In this document: piece by piece, positions 47,950 through 57,998 of the stretch | Position numbering within the stretch: the stretch's first letter is position 1 | Layout: every line of letters begins with the position of its first letter | Origin: Lachnospiraceae bacterium XBD2001 | Lineage (GTDB): Bacteria; Bacillota; Clostridia; Lachnospirales; Lachnospiraceae | NCBI GenBank assembly: GCA_900116395.1 | Contig: FPAN01000003.1 | Span: 124,001-188,000, forward strand | Length of the DNA stretch: 64,000 bases | Direction of reading: 5' to 3' | Made by a program: the position numbers and the translations under genes | The notes under the pieces: model-generated | What the model saw: the letters and a program-made list of their open reading frames with translations, nothing else | Databases searched by the model: none | What the model was told of the DNA's origin: nothing

Positions 47950-48035
47950 ATGGAATAAAACCACTAAATATGGTAAAGTTAACAGTGTATGTGCACTGTG
48001 GGTACATAGACAAATTTATAGATAGGAAATGTTAC

Positions 48036-50639
48036 ATGGCAACCAATTCTTCTAAGACGAACAAAAAGAATACAGCGAAGAATACCCAGACGACGAAGAA
48101 GTCTTGCGGTCGCACCTCTTCCCAGAAGACCAATTCCGCGAAGAAGCGCCAGACCGTTGTGATTGAAGAGGGCTTAGAGCAGGAGAATACCCTCCGCACA
48201 GAACTGATTCTGTGGGGAGCTTTGGCGATTTCTCTGATTCTTTTATTAAGCAACTTCGGATTCGGTGGTGTGGTTGGTAATGCCATTAGTTCTTTTGTTT
48301 TTGGTCTGATTGGCCTATTGGCTTATGCATTCCCGATTGCATTGCTGTTGGGAACCTTTTTCATGGTGTCCAACAAGGATAATAATCTGGCCATTCCGAA
48401 ACTCATTGCAATGATTGTGGCACTGTTTCTCGTGTGCACCTTTGTGGAACTTTTGACTCACGAGAGTGCTGTGTGCGGTGCGCTTATGGCTTACCACAAC
48501 GGATTTGAATTCAAAATCGGCGGTGGCTTGATTGGCGGACTGTTGGCGCAGCTTCTGTATACCGGTTTCGGCTTGGTGGGTGCCTATATTATTACCATTA
48601 TCGGTATCATCGTTTGCATGGTAATTATTACGGAGAAGTCCACGTTAAGAGGCTTGAAGCGTTCGGCACGTAATATGAAGAAGCGTAGTGAACTGCATTC
48701 CCAGGAACGTGCCTCCAGAGTGAAGCGCAAACATGAGCATGTACAGACCCGACAGGTAGAACCGGAAGCGTCTGAGACAGATAGCACCAGCTATCGCGGT
48801 GTCACCATGGATACCTTACTGGCAGATCCGATTCAGGAAGCCGGTCCATCCGATGAAGTGAACGAGATTCATATGTCGGTGGAAGATGTAAATCGCGTGG
48901 CCTTGCGTTCTGATGGTACGGACCAGCCGAGTGTCCTTCCGGCACAGCCGAAGATTAATACCTATGAGCCGACCCCGACGGCGGTTTCGGAACCGACTCC
49001 TGCACCAAAGCCTGCTGCCCGTAAGACCAAGGGTTCCGAACCGAAAGTGGCGGAAGCCAAGGCAGAGCCTGCGGCTGAGACACCGGTGATGAATATGGCT
49101 CCGAAGACGGATGGAGATTATCAATTCCCGCCAATCAGTTTGCTGAAGCAACCAACCCATAAGGGTGGCGGCAATTCCAAGGCTTCCTTACAAGAGACTG
49201 CCAATAAACTCCAGCAGACACTGAAGAATTTCGGTGTCAATGTTACCATTACGGATGTGAGCTGCGGACCGGCAGTTACCCGTTATGAGATGCAGCCGGA
49301 GATGGGCGTGAAGGTATCCAAGATTGTAAATCTTGCAGATGATATTAAGTTGAACTTAGCAGCCAGCGATATTCGTATCGAGGCACCGATTCCGGGTAAG
49401 GCTGCGGTTGGTATCGAGGTTCCCAATAAGGATGTTACCATGGTTTCCTTCCGTGAGTTGGTGGAATCCAAAGAGTTCCAGTCCAGCAAGTCCCGCATTG
49501 CCTTTTCTGCCGGCCGTGATATTGGCGGTAACGTTATGGTAGCGGACATTGCCAAGATGCCACATGTATTGATTGCAGGTACCACCGGTTCCGGTAAGTC
49601 CGTATGTATCAATACGATTATTATGAGTATTCTCTACAAAGCCCATCCGGATGACGTGAAGTTCATCATGATTGATCCGAAAGTGGTTGAGTTATCGGTA
49701 TATAACGGTATTCCGCATCTTCTGTGTCCGGTAGTTACGGATCCGAAGAAGGCAGCCGGAGCATTGAACTGGGCGGTCAAAGAGATGACGGACCGTTACC
49801 AGAAGTTCGCGGATGTTGGCGTTCGTGACATGAAGGGTTACAACAGTAAGATTCATAACGGTGTCATTACCGTGGAAGATGCCAACGGTAATTCCGTGGA
49901 TGTAGCTACGGCCAAGATGCCGCAGATTGTTGTCATCGTAGACGAGTTGGCGGATTTGATGATGGTTGCTTCCAACGAAGTGGAAGAAGCAATCTGTCGA
50001 TTGGCACAGTTGGCACGAGCTGCCGGCATTCACCTGGTAATTGCGACACAGCGTCCGTCGGTTGATGTTATTACCGGTTTGATTAAGGCAAATATGCCTT
50101 CTCGAATTGCGTTTGCCGTAAGTTCCGCGGTAGATTCCAGAACCATTCTGGATAGCGGCGGAGCGGAGAAGCTTCTTGGTAAGGGTGATATGTTGTATTA
50201 TCCACAGGGCTTTACGAAGCCGCTTCGTGTACAGGGTGCTTTCGTATCCGATGATGAAGTGTCTGCAGTGGTAGACTTTATTAAGCAGCACAACAAGCCT
50301 TCGGATGAAGCCAAAGAGCATGCATCCAAAGTGACCAGTGAGATTGAGGCGATGCCTTCCGGTGCTACTGCAATCGGTGGTGGAGAAGGCGGATTTGATA
50401 ATGAACGGGATTCCTATTTTGAGGCTTCCGCTCGCTTGATTGTTGACAAAGAAAAAGCTTCCATCGGAATGCTTCAGCGTAATTTCAAAATTGGCTTTAA
50501 CCGTGCGGCTCGTATTATGGACCAGCTGGAGGAGTTTGGAGTGGTTGGTCCGGAAGAAGGTACCAAGCCCCGGAAGGTGTTATTGACAACACCGCAATTA
50601 GAGGAATTATTAGGATCTTCGGATGCTACTAATTTATAA
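48036..50639 (+). CDS. ftsK: DNA translocase FtsK/SpoIIIE
   Basis: The 867-aa translocase pumps DNA through the closing division or spore septum. After a basic Lys/Ser/Thr-rich N-terminus come four membrane helices (about residues 55-200), a Pro/Ala/Glu linker (about 215-365), then the motor with Walker [13 protein letters not shown] near residue 513 and Walker [13 protein letters not shown] near 635, and a C-terminal gamma winged helix ([20 protein letters not shown]). FtsK and SpoIIIE cannot be told apart by sequence reading. ATG 48036 follows TAGGAAA; the frame also extends back to 47970 without a binding site. Confidence 0.94.
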   Translation: MATNSSKTNKKNTAKNTQTTKKSCGRTSSQKTNSAKKRQTVVIEEGLEQENTLRTELILWGALAISLILLLSNFGFGGVVGNAISSFVFGLIGLLAYAFPIALLLGTFFMVSNKDNNLAIPKLIAMIVALFLVCTFVELLTHESAVCGALMAYHNGFEFKIGGGLIGGLLAQLLYTGFGLVGAYIITIIGIIVCMVIITEKSTLRGLKRSARNMKKRSELHSQERASRVKRKHEHVQTRQVEPEASETDSTSYRGVTMDTLLADPIQEAGPSDEVNEIHMSVEDVNRVALRSDGTDQPSVLPAQPKINTYEPTPTAVSEPTPAPKPAARKTKGSEPKVAEAKAEPAAETPVMNMAPKTDGDYQFPPISLLKQPTHKGGGNSKASLQETANKLQQTLKNFGVNVTITDVSCGPAVTRYEMQPEMGVKVSKIVNLADDIKLNLAASDIRIEAPIPGKAAVGIEVPNKDVTMVSFRELVESKEFQSSKSRIAFSAGRDIGGNVMVADIAKMPHVLIAGTTGSGKSVCINTIIMSILYKAHPDDVKFIMIDPKVVELSVYNGIPHLLCPVVTDPKKAAGALNWAVKEMTDRYQKFADVGVRDMKGYNSKIHNGVITVEDANGNSVDVATAKMPQIVVIVDELADLMMVASNEVEEAICRLAQLARAAGIHLVIATQRPSVDVITGLIKANMPSRIAFAVSSAVDSRTILDSGGAEKLLGKGDMLYYPQGFTKPLRVQGAFVSDDEVSAVVDFIKQHNKPSDEAKEHASKVTSEIEAMPSGATAIGGGEGGFDNERDSYFEASARLIVDKEKASIGMLQRNFKIGFNRAARIMDQLEEFGVVGPEEGTKPRKVLLTTPQLEELLGSSDATNL

Positions 50640-50670
50640 ATTTTTATTGTAAAAGTGGAGGAAGTTGAAG

Positions 50671-52341
50671 TTGAAGAGTGATATCGAGATTGCACAGGCC
50701 GCAGTAATGGAACCGATTGCCAATGTCGTAGCGCCGTATGGAGTAACGGCAGATGACATTGAGCAGTATGGCAAGTACAAGGCAAAGCTCTCTGAGGAGT
50801 TGCTGGCAAGCCTATCCGAGAAGCCGGACGGCAAATTGGTTTTAGTTACTGCGATTAATCCGACACCGGCAGGTGAGGGCAAGACCACAACCAGTATCGG
50901 ATTGGGTCAGGCGTTTGGTAAGCTTGGTAAAAAAGCTATTTTAGCTTTGCGTGAACCGTCTTTGGGACCTTGTTTTGGTATCAAAGGAGGAGCTGCCGGC
51001 GGCGGTTATGCACAGGTGGTTCCGATGGAGGATTTGAATCTCCATTTTACCGGTGATTTCCATGCAATTACATCCGCCAATAACTTATTGGCTGCGTTAC
51101 TTGATAATCACATTCAGCAGGGCAATGCACTTGGAATCGATACCCGTACCATTTGCTGGAAGCGTTGTGAGGACATGAATGATCGTGTTCTTCGTAACAT
51201 TGTGGTTGGTCTTGGTGCCAAGGCAGACGGTGTGGTACGTGAAGATCATTTCGTCATTACCGTTGCTTCCGAGATTATGGCTATTTTCTGTTTGGCCAGC
51301 GACATGAAGGACTTGAAGGAACGTTTGGGTCGTATCATTGTTGCATACAATTATGCCGGAGAACCGGTAACTGCCAAGGATTTACAGGCAGTGGGCGCCA
51401 TGGCTGCTCTTTTAAAAGACGCCATGAAGCCGAATGTCATCCAGACATTGGAACATACACCGGCCATTGTACATGGCGGACCGTTTGCTAATATTGCACA
51501 TGGCTGCAACAGTATTCGTGCAACCAAAGCTGCAATGAAGCTTGCGGACATTACGGTTACGGAAGCCGGATTCGGTGCGGATCTCGGCGCCGAGAAGTTC
51601 TTTGATATTAAGTGCCGTATGGGCGGACTGAAGCCGGATGCTGTGGTTTTGGTTGCAACCATTCGTGCCTTGAAATACAACGGCGGTATTCCAAAGGATG
51701 CCTTATCCAAAGAGAATCTGGATGCTTTGAAGAAGGGTATTGTGAATTTAGAGAAGCACATTGAGAACTTGCAGAAGTACGGTGTGCCGATTGTCGTTAC
51801 CTTGAATTCTTTTGTTACGGATACTGAGGCTGAGACTTCCTTCGTTCAGAAGTTCTGTGAAGACCGTGGCTGTGAGTTCGCTCTTTCCGAAGTATGGGAG
51901 AAGGGCGGCGAAGGCGGAATCGCCCTGGCTAATAAGGTTTTAGACGTATTGGAAAACAAGCCAAGCAATTTTGCTCCGCTGTACGGGGATGAGTTATCCT
52001 TAACCGAGAAGATTGAAACCATTGCCAAGGAAATCTATGGAGCTGATGGCGTAGATTACAGCCCGGCTGCCAAGAGAGAACTGGCACATCTGACTGAGCT
52101 TGGTATGGGAAAATGCCCGGTATGCATGGCGAAGACACAGTATTCCTTGTCTGACGATGCGAAGGCCCTTGGCCGTCCGGAAGGTTTCCGTATTACGGTT
52201 CGCGAGGTATATCCTTCCGCAGGAGCCGGATTTGTTGTTTGTGTACTGGGTAATATTATGACGATGCCGGGCTTGCCGAAGACACCGGCTGCATATGGTA
52301 TTGATGTATCTGATGATGGAGTTATTACCGGATTATTCTAA
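50671..52341 (+). CDS. fhs: Formate--tetrahydrofolate ligase
   Basis: Fhs activates formate to 10-formyl-THF with ATP and feeds purine synthesis and, in acetogens, the Wood-Ljungdahl pathway. The 556-aa protein is the standard length. It has the P-loop-like [17 protein letters not shown] near residue 64, [23 protein letters not shown] near 94, and VFCLLG-type C-terminal strand [22 protein letters not shown]. The TTG start at 50671 gives MKSDIEIAQ, matching typical family N-termini, and is 9 bases from GGAGG; the earlier TTG at 50665 is only 3 bases away. It is the second gene of the ftsK run. Confidence 0.95.
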   Translation: MKSDIEIAQAAVMEPIANVVAPYGVTADDIEQYGKYKAKLSEELLASLSEKPDGKLVLVTAINPTPAGEGKTTTSIGLGQAFGKLGKKAILALREPSLGPCFGIKGGAAGGGYAQVVPMEDLNLHFTGDFHAITSANNLLAALLDNHIQQGNALGIDTRTICWKRCEDMNDRVLRNIVVGLGAKADGVVREDHFVITVASEIMAIFCLASDMKDLKERLGRIIVAYNYAGEPVTAKDLQAVGAMAALLKDAMKPNVIQTLEHTPAIVHGGPFANIAHGCNSIRATKAAMKLADITVTEAGFGADLGAEKFFDIKCRMGGLKPDAVVLVATIRALKYNGGIPKDALSKENLDALKKGIVNLEKHIENLQKYGVPIVVTLNSFVTDTEAETSFVQKFCEDRGCEFALSEVWEKGGEGGIALANKVLDVLENKPSNFAPLYGDELSLTEKIETIAKEIYGADGVDYSPAAKRELAHLTELGMGKCPVCMAKTQYSLSDDAKALGRPEGFRITVREVYPSAGAGFVVCVLGNIMTMPGLPKTPAAYGIDVSDDGVITGLF

Positions 52342-52359
52342 GTTACGTGAGGATTGTTT

Positions 52360-53475
52360 ATGATTTGTCCGAATTGTAAGCAGGAAATTGAAGATGGCAG
52401 CATCTACTGCGAGCATTGTGCCCACACGATTCAAATCGTTCCGGATTACAATGCACTGGATGATGTACTTCCTTCTATTTTGGAGGAGAATCCGAAGCCT
52501 GCCCCCAAAGTTGGGAATCAGAAAACAAAAGAACATAGCGCAAAAAAGACCGCACATCCGAAGACCGGGCAACAACGCCTGGTCATCGGAGTTTGTTGCG
52601 GTGTACTGGTTGCTATCATCGGTATCTTTGCATGGCAGAGTTATCTTCACAGTTATACCTATTTTATGAATCGTGGAAAAGCATTGGAAGCCGAGAAGGA
52701 ATATGCCGATGCTAAGAAGTATTACGACCGGGCTTACAAGAAGAACGATACCGTGGATGCTACCTTAGCATGTGGCCGCATTGCTTATCGCATGGGAGAC
52801 TACGACGAAGCCAAAACCTACCTGTTGTCTGTAGCACAGGCAGATGCTTCCAATACGGAAGCCTTCGAGCTTTTATGCAAGATTTATGAGGCGGAGAGTG
52901 ATTTTACTGCTTTAGAGGATCTTGCAACCCTTTCCGATGATGAAGAAGTGTTGGCCATTATTGATGCAGCCTTGATTTTCCCGCCGGGATTCTCCATTGA
53001 GGGCGGATCCTACGATGACGATATGACCTTGTATTTGTCTGCGCCCAGGGGCAGTGAAATCTATTATACGATTGATGGCTCCAATCCGGACGAAGGATTG
53101 TTATACGATGAGGATGAAGGTATCCATTTAACAGACGGAACCACCCGGGTGCGGGCCGTTTGCAAAAATGAATCCGGCAAGTTCGGATTCGAAGCAGAGG
53201 AAGTCTATAAGATTTCCTACAAAGCACCGGATTATCCGGTGGTAACGCCATCCAATGGCACATTTAACGAAGAAACTTTTATTACCATTACCTCTTCCAA
53301 CGAAGAGGACCGCATTTATTATACTTGGGACGGAAGTACACCGACGGTGGAATCCAGTCTTTATACGGAGCCGATTCCGGTTCCTGCGGGCAACAATATT
53401 TTATCGATTATTGTCATCAATCGACATGACTTGATCAGTGAAGTGTTGCAATGCAATTACGTTTATAAACCTTAG
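52360..53475 (+). CDS. Zinc-ribbon, TPR and chitobiase-type (CHB_HEX) membrane protein
   Basis: The 371-aa protein has a cytoplasmic zinc ribbon (CPNC...CEHC, residues 3-21), a Lys/Pro-rich linker, one membrane helix (about 74-92), then two or three TPR-like helices (NRGKALEAEKEYADAKKYYDRA onward, about 100-180). Two beta-sandwich repeats of the chitobiase C-terminal kind follow outside, each with a YYTxDGSxP motif (IYYTIDGSNPD near 235, IYYTWDGSTPT near 322). The combined architecture suggests a surface sensor or carbohydrate-binding scaffold; no catalytic domain is seen. ATG 52360 follows GTGAGGA. It stands between fhs and rlmH. Confidence 0.85.
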   Translation: MICPNCKQEIEDGSIYCEHCAHTIQIVPDYNALDDVLPSILEENPKPAPKVGNQKTKEHSAKKTAHPKTGQQRLVIGVCCGVLVAIIGIFAWQSYLHSYTYFMNRGKALEAEKEYADAKKYYDRAYKKNDTVDATLACGRIAYRMGDYDEAKTYLLSVAQADASNTEAFELLCKIYEAESDFTALEDLATLSDDEEVLAIIDAALIFPPGFSIEGGSYDDDMTLYLSAPRGSEIYYTIDGSNPDEGLLYDEDEGIHLTDGTTRVRAVCKNESGKFGFEAEEVYKISYKAPDYPVVTPSNGTFNEETFITITSSNEEDRIYYTWDGSTPTVESSLYTEPIPVPAGNNILSIIVINRHDLISEVLQCNYVYKP

Positions 53476-53481
53476 AAAATT

Positions 53482-53961
53482 ATGAAGATCACAGTGATTT
53501 GTGTAGGAAAAATAAAAGAATCCTATTTTCGAGATGCCATTTCAGAATATTCCAAGCGGTTGTCCAAGTATACCACCTTGGAAATCGTGGAAGTGGCAGA
53601 TGAGAAAACATCGGAGAACTCCTCCGATCGAGAGATTGCATTGATACAGGACAAAGAAGGCAAGCGCATATTATCCCATATAAAGGATGGCGCCCTTTGT
53701 ATTGCCTTGGCAATTCAAGGCAAGAAAATGGATTCCGTTGCCTTTTCGGATTACATTGCCAAGCGAATGGAAGAAGGCAAAAGCCAGATTACCTTTATCA
53801 TTGGCGGATCCTTGGGATTAAGCGAAGAAGTGATGAAACGCTGCAAGTATTCCGTTAGTTTTTCCGATATGACATTTCCGCATCAATTGATGCGTGTGGT
53901 TCTTTTAGAACAAATATATCGTGGATTTCGAATTCTTAACCACGAACCATATCATAAGTAG
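53482..53961 (+). CDS. rlmH: 23S rRNA (pseudouridine1915-N3)-methyltransferase
   Basis: RlmH methylates pseudouridine 1915 in helix 69 of 23S rRNA, using SAM. The 159-aa protein is the usual length. The SPOUT knot is visible as FIIGGSLGLSEEV near residue 105, and the conserved C-terminus is SFSDMTFPHQLMRVVLLEQIYRGFRI followed by NHEPYHK. It starts 6 bases after the preceding stop, without a strong ribosome binding site, so coupled translation is likely. The next gene starts 13 bases beyond the stop. Confidence 0.96.
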   Translation: MKITVICVGKIKESYFRDAISEYSKRLSKYTTLEIVEVADEKTSENSSDREIALIQDKEGKRILSHIKDGALCIALAIQGKKMDSVAFSDYIAKRMEEGKSQITFIIGGSLGLSEEVMKRCKYSVSFSDMTFPHQLMRVVLLEQIYRGFRILNHEPYHK

Positions 53962-53974
53962 GGAGGTCAGTTCT

Positions 53975-55282
53975 ATGTTTCGAATGGTAGACTTGATTGA
54001 AAAAAAGAAAATGGGAGAAGCATTATCCAATGAGGAAATTCAGTGGATGATTGAAGGATATACCAAAGGGGAAATTCCGGATTATCAGATGTCCGCAATG
54101 TGTATGGCCATCTATTTTCAGGGAATGACCATGGAGGAAACCATTACCCTTACCATGGCAATGCGTGATTCCGGTGATGTGTTGGATTTAAGCGGCATCA
54201 GTGGTGTGAAGGTAGATAAGCACTCTACCGGTGGCGTTGGAGATAAGACCACCATGGCACTTGGCCCAATCATTGCTTCTCTTGGCGTACCGGTTGCGAA
54301 GATGTCCGGAAGAGGTCTTGGACATACCGGCGGTACCATTGATAAGTTGGAGTGTTTCCCGGGATTTACCACAGCACTTTCCGAGGAGACCTTCAAAGAG
54401 AACGTAAACAATATTCAGATTGCTGTTGCCGGCCAAACCGCGAACCTTGCTCCTGCAGACAAGAAGCTGTATGCGCTTCGGGATACCACTGCCTGTGTCA
54501 ACCAGAAGTCTTTGATTGCCAGCAGTATTATGAGTAAGAAGTTAGCTTCCGGAAGTGATGCCATTGTATTGGATGTGAAGGTTGGTAACGGTGCATTCAT
54601 GGAGAATGCCAAGGATGCAGAAGAGTTGGCTCGCATCATGGTAGACATCGGCAAGGGCGCCGGCAAGCAGACCCATGCGTTAATCACCAATATGGAACAG
54701 CCATTAGGCTATGCGGTTGGTAACAGTGTCGAGGTATTGGAAGCCATTCATACCTTACAGGGCAATGGACCGGAAGATTTCCGTGAAGTGGTATTTGCAT
54801 TGGGTAAGCATATGCTCATGCTTGCAGGCAAGGCTTCCACTGAGGAAGAAGCCATTGCTATGATGGAAGAAACCATCGCCAACGGAAATGCATTGAAGAA
54901 GTTGCATGAATTTGTTGCAGCCCAGGGTGGCGATGCAAGTTATGTTGATGATCCTTCCAAGTTGCCTCTTGCAGAGGTGGTTGTGGAAGTAGAAGCACCA
55001 CAGGATGGTTACGTATCCAAGTTGGAAGCCCGTCCAATCGGACATGCATCCATGTTGTTAGGCGGAGGTCGTGCCACCAAGGAAAGCGATATTGACCTGG
55101 CCGTTGGCTGCATTCTTCACAAGAAAATCGGAGATCCGGTGAAGAAGGGAGAATCCCTGTGTACCGTATATGCCCGCAGCAACGAGAGTGCCAAGGCTGC
55201 AGTAGCGGAAATCTTGGGAGCTTACGAATTCTCTGATGCATTCGTTGAGAAGCCGAAGATGATTTACGCAGAATTATCCTAG
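53975..55282 (+). CDS. pdp: Pyrimidine-nucleoside phosphorylase
   Basis: The enzyme splits uridine, thymidine or deoxyuridine with phosphate to free base and sugar 1-phosphate. The 435-aa protein has VDKHSTGGVGDKTTMALGP near residue 80, MSGRGLGHTGGTIDKLE near 110 (both phosphate and nucleoside binding), and a C-terminal PYNP domain with GHASMLLGGGRATKESDID near 355. Pdp is chosen over DeoA because the sequence resembles the Bacillus group, but the substrate range cannot be read directly. ATG 53975 follows GGGAGG; the frame opens back into rlmH (53921). Confidence 0.92.
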   Translation: MFRMVDLIEKKKMGEALSNEEIQWMIEGYTKGEIPDYQMSAMCMAIYFQGMTMEETITLTMAMRDSGDVLDLSGISGVKVDKHSTGGVGDKTTMALGPIIASLGVPVAKMSGRGLGHTGGTIDKLECFPGFTTALSEETFKENVNNIQIAVAGQTANLAPADKKLYALRDTTACVNQKSLIASSIMSKKLASGSDAIVLDVKVGNGAFMENAKDAEELARIMVDIGKGAGKQTHALITNMEQPLGYAVGNSVEVLEAIHTLQGNGPEDFREVVFALGKHMLMLAGKASTEEEAIAMMEETIANGNALKKLHEFVAAQGGDASYVDDPSKLPLAEVVVEVEAPQDGYVSKLEARPIGHASMLLGGGRATKESDIDLAVGCILHKKIGDPVKKGESLCTVYARSNESAKAAVAEILGAYEFSDAFVEKPKMIYAELS

Positions 55283-55301
55283 GAGCGTGCGAGACCGAAC
55301 C

Positions 55302-56300
55302 ATGAGTGATGCAGAACTATTGTTGGATATTCCAACCGATCATCAATCCAATATTTTTGGACAGTTTGATCGTAACATTAAGAAAATTGAACAGGTTTTA
55401 TCCGTACAGGTTACTGCCCGTGGCGACGGCTTAAAAGTCAGTGGAAAAACGAAGGCGGTGAACGCCTGTAAGGATATTCTTTTGGAACTATATGAATTAT
55501 CAAAAAGGGGAAATGAGATTACGGAACAGAATGTAAACTATGCGATTTCTTTGAAGGAATCCATTCAAAACCATGATATGTTACAGATGGATGGGGATAC
55601 CATCTGCCATACCATTTCCGGTAAGCCGGTGAAGCCGAAGACCATCGGCCAGAAGAAGTATGTGGACGCCATTCGGGACGGCATGATTACCTTTGGAATC
55701 GGACCGGCGGGAACCGGTAAGACCTATCTGGCAATGGCAATGGCAATTACGGCATTTCAGGCAGAAGAAGTCAGCCGTATTATCCTTACCCGTCCGGCGA
55801 TTGAGGCGGGCGAGAAGCTTGGCTTTTTGCCGGGAGATTTGCAGAGCAAGGTAGATCCATACCTGCGTCCGCTCTATGATGCGTTGTATCAGATTATGGG
55901 AGCGGACAGCTTCCAGCGAAATATGGAGAAGGGCTTGATTGAGGTGGCGCCTCTTGCGTACATGCGCGGACGCACCCTAGATAATGCTTTTATCATTTTG
56001 GATGAAGCACAGAATACCACACCGGCGCAGATGAAGATGTTTCTAACCCGTATCGGATTCGGTTCGAAGTGTGTCATTACCGGTGATCAGACCCAGAAGG
56101 ACTTGCCGAAGGATCAGGTATCCGGTCTGGATATTGCAACCAAGGTATTATCCGGCGTGGAGGACATCTCCTTCTGTAATTTAACCGGAGCTGATGTGGT
56201 ACGTCATCCTCTGGTACAGAAAATCGTCACTGCTTATGAGGAGTATGAGAAGAAGCAGGAACGCTTGCAGAACAAGAAAAATAAGGCTGGGAAAAAATAA
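55302..56300 (+). CDS. PhoH-like ATPase
   Basis: The 332-aa cytoplasmic protein has an N-terminal KH-like RNA-binding region (about 15-90) and a PhoH ATPase domain with Walker A FGIGPAGTGKTYLA near residue 126 and Walker B AFIILDEAQNTTP near 220. PhoH proteins next to ybeY are linked with rRNA maturation or RNA unwinding. Start choice is unsure: AGGAG (55281-55285) overlaps the previous stop and is 1 base from GTG 55287 and 16 bases from ATG 55302. The stop overlaps the next start (TAATG). The order phoH, HD-type membrane protein, ybeY is the usual Firmicute order. Confidence 0.9.
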   Translation: MSDAELLLDIPTDHQSNIFGQFDRNIKKIEQVLSVQVTARGDGLKVSGKTKAVNACKDILLELYELSKRGNEITEQNVNYAISLKESIQNHDMLQMDGDTICHTISGKPVKPKTIGQKKYVDAIRDGMITFGIGPAGTGKTYLAMAMAITAFQAEEVSRIILTRPAIEAGEKLGFLPGDLQSKVDPYLRPLYDALYQIMGADSFQRNMEKGLIEVAPLAYMRGRTLDNAFIILDEAQNTTPAQMKMFLTRIGFGSKCVITGDQTQKDLPKDQVSGLDIATKVLSGVEDISFCNLTGADVVRHPLVQKIVTAYEEYEKKQERLQNKKNKAGKK

Positions 56301-57490
56301 TGGAATTGCGTGAAGATAAAATACCCTTCTACCGCAAGCTGTACTTATGCGGCATATTTCTTATATGTCTGTTGGGTATCCTGTTTTTTGCTATCAAAAA
56401 TCATATATTGTGGGATGAGATTTTTTGTCTTTTGGTTATGCACATCCTGTATTTCGGATATTTTCTGTTTTGCCTGATGCGCAAACGCAAGACCCATGGC
56501 CTAACCTATAACGGCACCAGTTACCAGCGGTTGTTTGTGATGATGGTGTGCTGTTGGGGACTGACCATTGGATTTTCCTATGTGCCAAGCTTTTTTGCAC
56601 CCATGATTTTGATTCCGTTCTTTTTGTATTCCGTATTGGACGGAACCTTAGCGATTAGTATGGGCATGTATTTGACCTGTATTATGTGCATCACCTGTGA
56701 CTATGGTATTTATATTTTCTTCAGTTATTTCCTGCTGATATTATTCGGTTCCATGGTTGCGGATGCGATGAAGACTTCCTTCGGTCGTTACCCGTGGGTA
56801 TTCGGTATTTTGACGGCTTGTGGATATGCGCTCTTAACTTTGGTATTCTATTATTTGGCGTTCTTATCCATGCCGCTGTCTACAGCGCCGATGGTAGGAG
56901 CGGTAAGCTTTGGTGTGTTCCTGTTTGTTTCCTTGGGATATCGCTTCCTGCTTCGTATTGATTATCGGGAAGAGCGTAGCGTCTATGAGAGCTTGTTGGA
57001 TGAAGAATTCCCGCTATTACAGGATATTCGTAGGTTTTCCTACAAGGAATATGAGCATGCCTGTAAGGTGTCTAATCTGGCCGGCATCTGTGCCAGAGAA
57101 ATCGGAGCCAACCAGGCAGTTGCCATGGCCGGCGGACTCTATTATCGCCTGGGTAAGGTGATTGGAGAGCCGGAGGTGGAAAATGGCGTCAAAGCGGCGT
57201 ATAATCATTGTTTGCCACCTGCTGTGATAACAATACTTGAGGAATTCGGTGCTTTGGAGAGGTTCCCTAGTACCAAGGAATCTGCAATTGTACATATGGT
57301 GGATTCGTTGGTTACCAAGATTGAAGTCTTAGGAGAGACCACCATGGCCAATGAATGGAACCAGGATATGGTGATTTACCAGACCCTGAATGAGTTTTCC
57401 AGTCGTGGGGTTTATGATAATTCCGGAATCAGCATCAATCAGTTTTTGAAGATTCGGGAACGCCTTGTGCAGGAAGGAGATTTGCTGTGA
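56300..57490 (+). CDS. Degenerate PgpH-like (7TM-HD type) membrane protein
   Basis: The 396-aa protein has about six to eight membrane helices (residues 12-225) and a cytoplasmic C-terminal half that resembles the HD domain of PgpH, the c-di-AMP phosphodiesterase. EYEHACKVSNLAGICAREIGAN near residue 250 aligns with the family HSIxVxNLAExAAxxIGAN, and STKESAIVHMVDSLV near 330 with the TKEAAIxMLADSVE stretch. The metal motif YYHDIGK is YYRLGK here: the HD pair is lost and a residue is missing, so hydrolysis is unlikely. The large extracytoplasmic region of PgpH is also absent. It lies between phoH and ybeY, where Firmicutes usually carry pgpH, and overlaps both neighbours. Confidence 0.82.
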   Translation: MELREDKIPFYRKLYLCGIFLICLLGILFFAIKNHILWDEIFCLLVMHILYFGYFLFCLMRKRKTHGLTYNGTSYQRLFVMMVCCWGLTIGFSYVPSFFAPMILIPFFLYSVLDGTLAISMGMYLTCIMCITCDYGIYIFFSYFLLILFGSMVADAMKTSFGRYPWVFGILTACGYALLTLVFYYLAFLSMPLSTAPMVGAVSFGVFLFVSLGYRFLLRIDYREERSVYESLLDEEFPLLQDIRRFSYKEYEHACKVSNLAGICAREIGANQAVAMAGGLYYRLGKVIGEPEVENGVKAAYNHCLPPAVITILEEFGALERFPSTKESAIVHMVDSLVTKIEVLGETTMANEWNQDMVIYQTLNEFSSRGVYDNSGISINQFLKIRERLVQEGDLL

Positions 57491-57996
57491 CACTGTTATT
57501 GGAAGAAGAGACGAAGGTACCGTTTTCCTTCGATTATGCCGAGACTGCCAAGGCTGTCATCGAAGAAGCGTTACGTCAGGAAGGCTTCCCTTATGAGGTG
57601 GAAGTGAGTTTGACCCTGACGGGATTGGATGAAATCCATGAAATGAATCTGGATTTTCGCCAGATTGACCGTCCGACGGATGTGTTGTCTTTCCCACAAA
57701 TTGATTATCCGGCACCGGGAGATTTTTCCGAGCTTACCGATGAGAGCGATGTGTTCAATCCGGATTCCGGAGAATGCATTTTGGGAGATATTGTTTTATG
57801 TATTCCGAAGGTCATAGAACAGGCCAAGGAATATGGGCATAGCAACAAGCGGGAATATGCTTTTTTGATTGCCCACAGTATGTTGCATCTGATGGGATAC
57901 GATCACATGGATGATGCAGAACGTATGGATATGGAAGCGCGTCAGGAGAAGATTTTGCATGCGCTGCATATAGATAGAGATTCTAAGGAGGATTAG
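57487..57996 (+). CDS. ybeY: Endoribonuclease YbeY
   Basis: YbeY is a single-strand RNase that matures the 3' end of 16S rRNA and takes part in ribosome quality control. The 169-aa protein has the LNLDFRQ-type segment MNLDFRQIDRPTDVLSFP near residue 54 and the zinc site HSMLHLMGYDH near 129 (three histidines). It starts at GTG 57487 in a GTGA overlap with the HD-type gene. The phoH-HD-ybeY order supports the call. Confidence 0.96.
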   Translation: MTLLLEEETKVPFSFDYAETAKAVIEEALRQEGFPYEVEVSLTLTGLDEIHEMNLDFRQIDRPTDVLSFPQIDYPAPGDFSELTDESDVFNPDSGECILGDIVLCIPKVIEQAKEYGHSNKREYAFLIAHSMLHLMGYDHMDDAERMDMEARQEKILHALHIDRDSKED

Positions 57997-57998
57997 TA

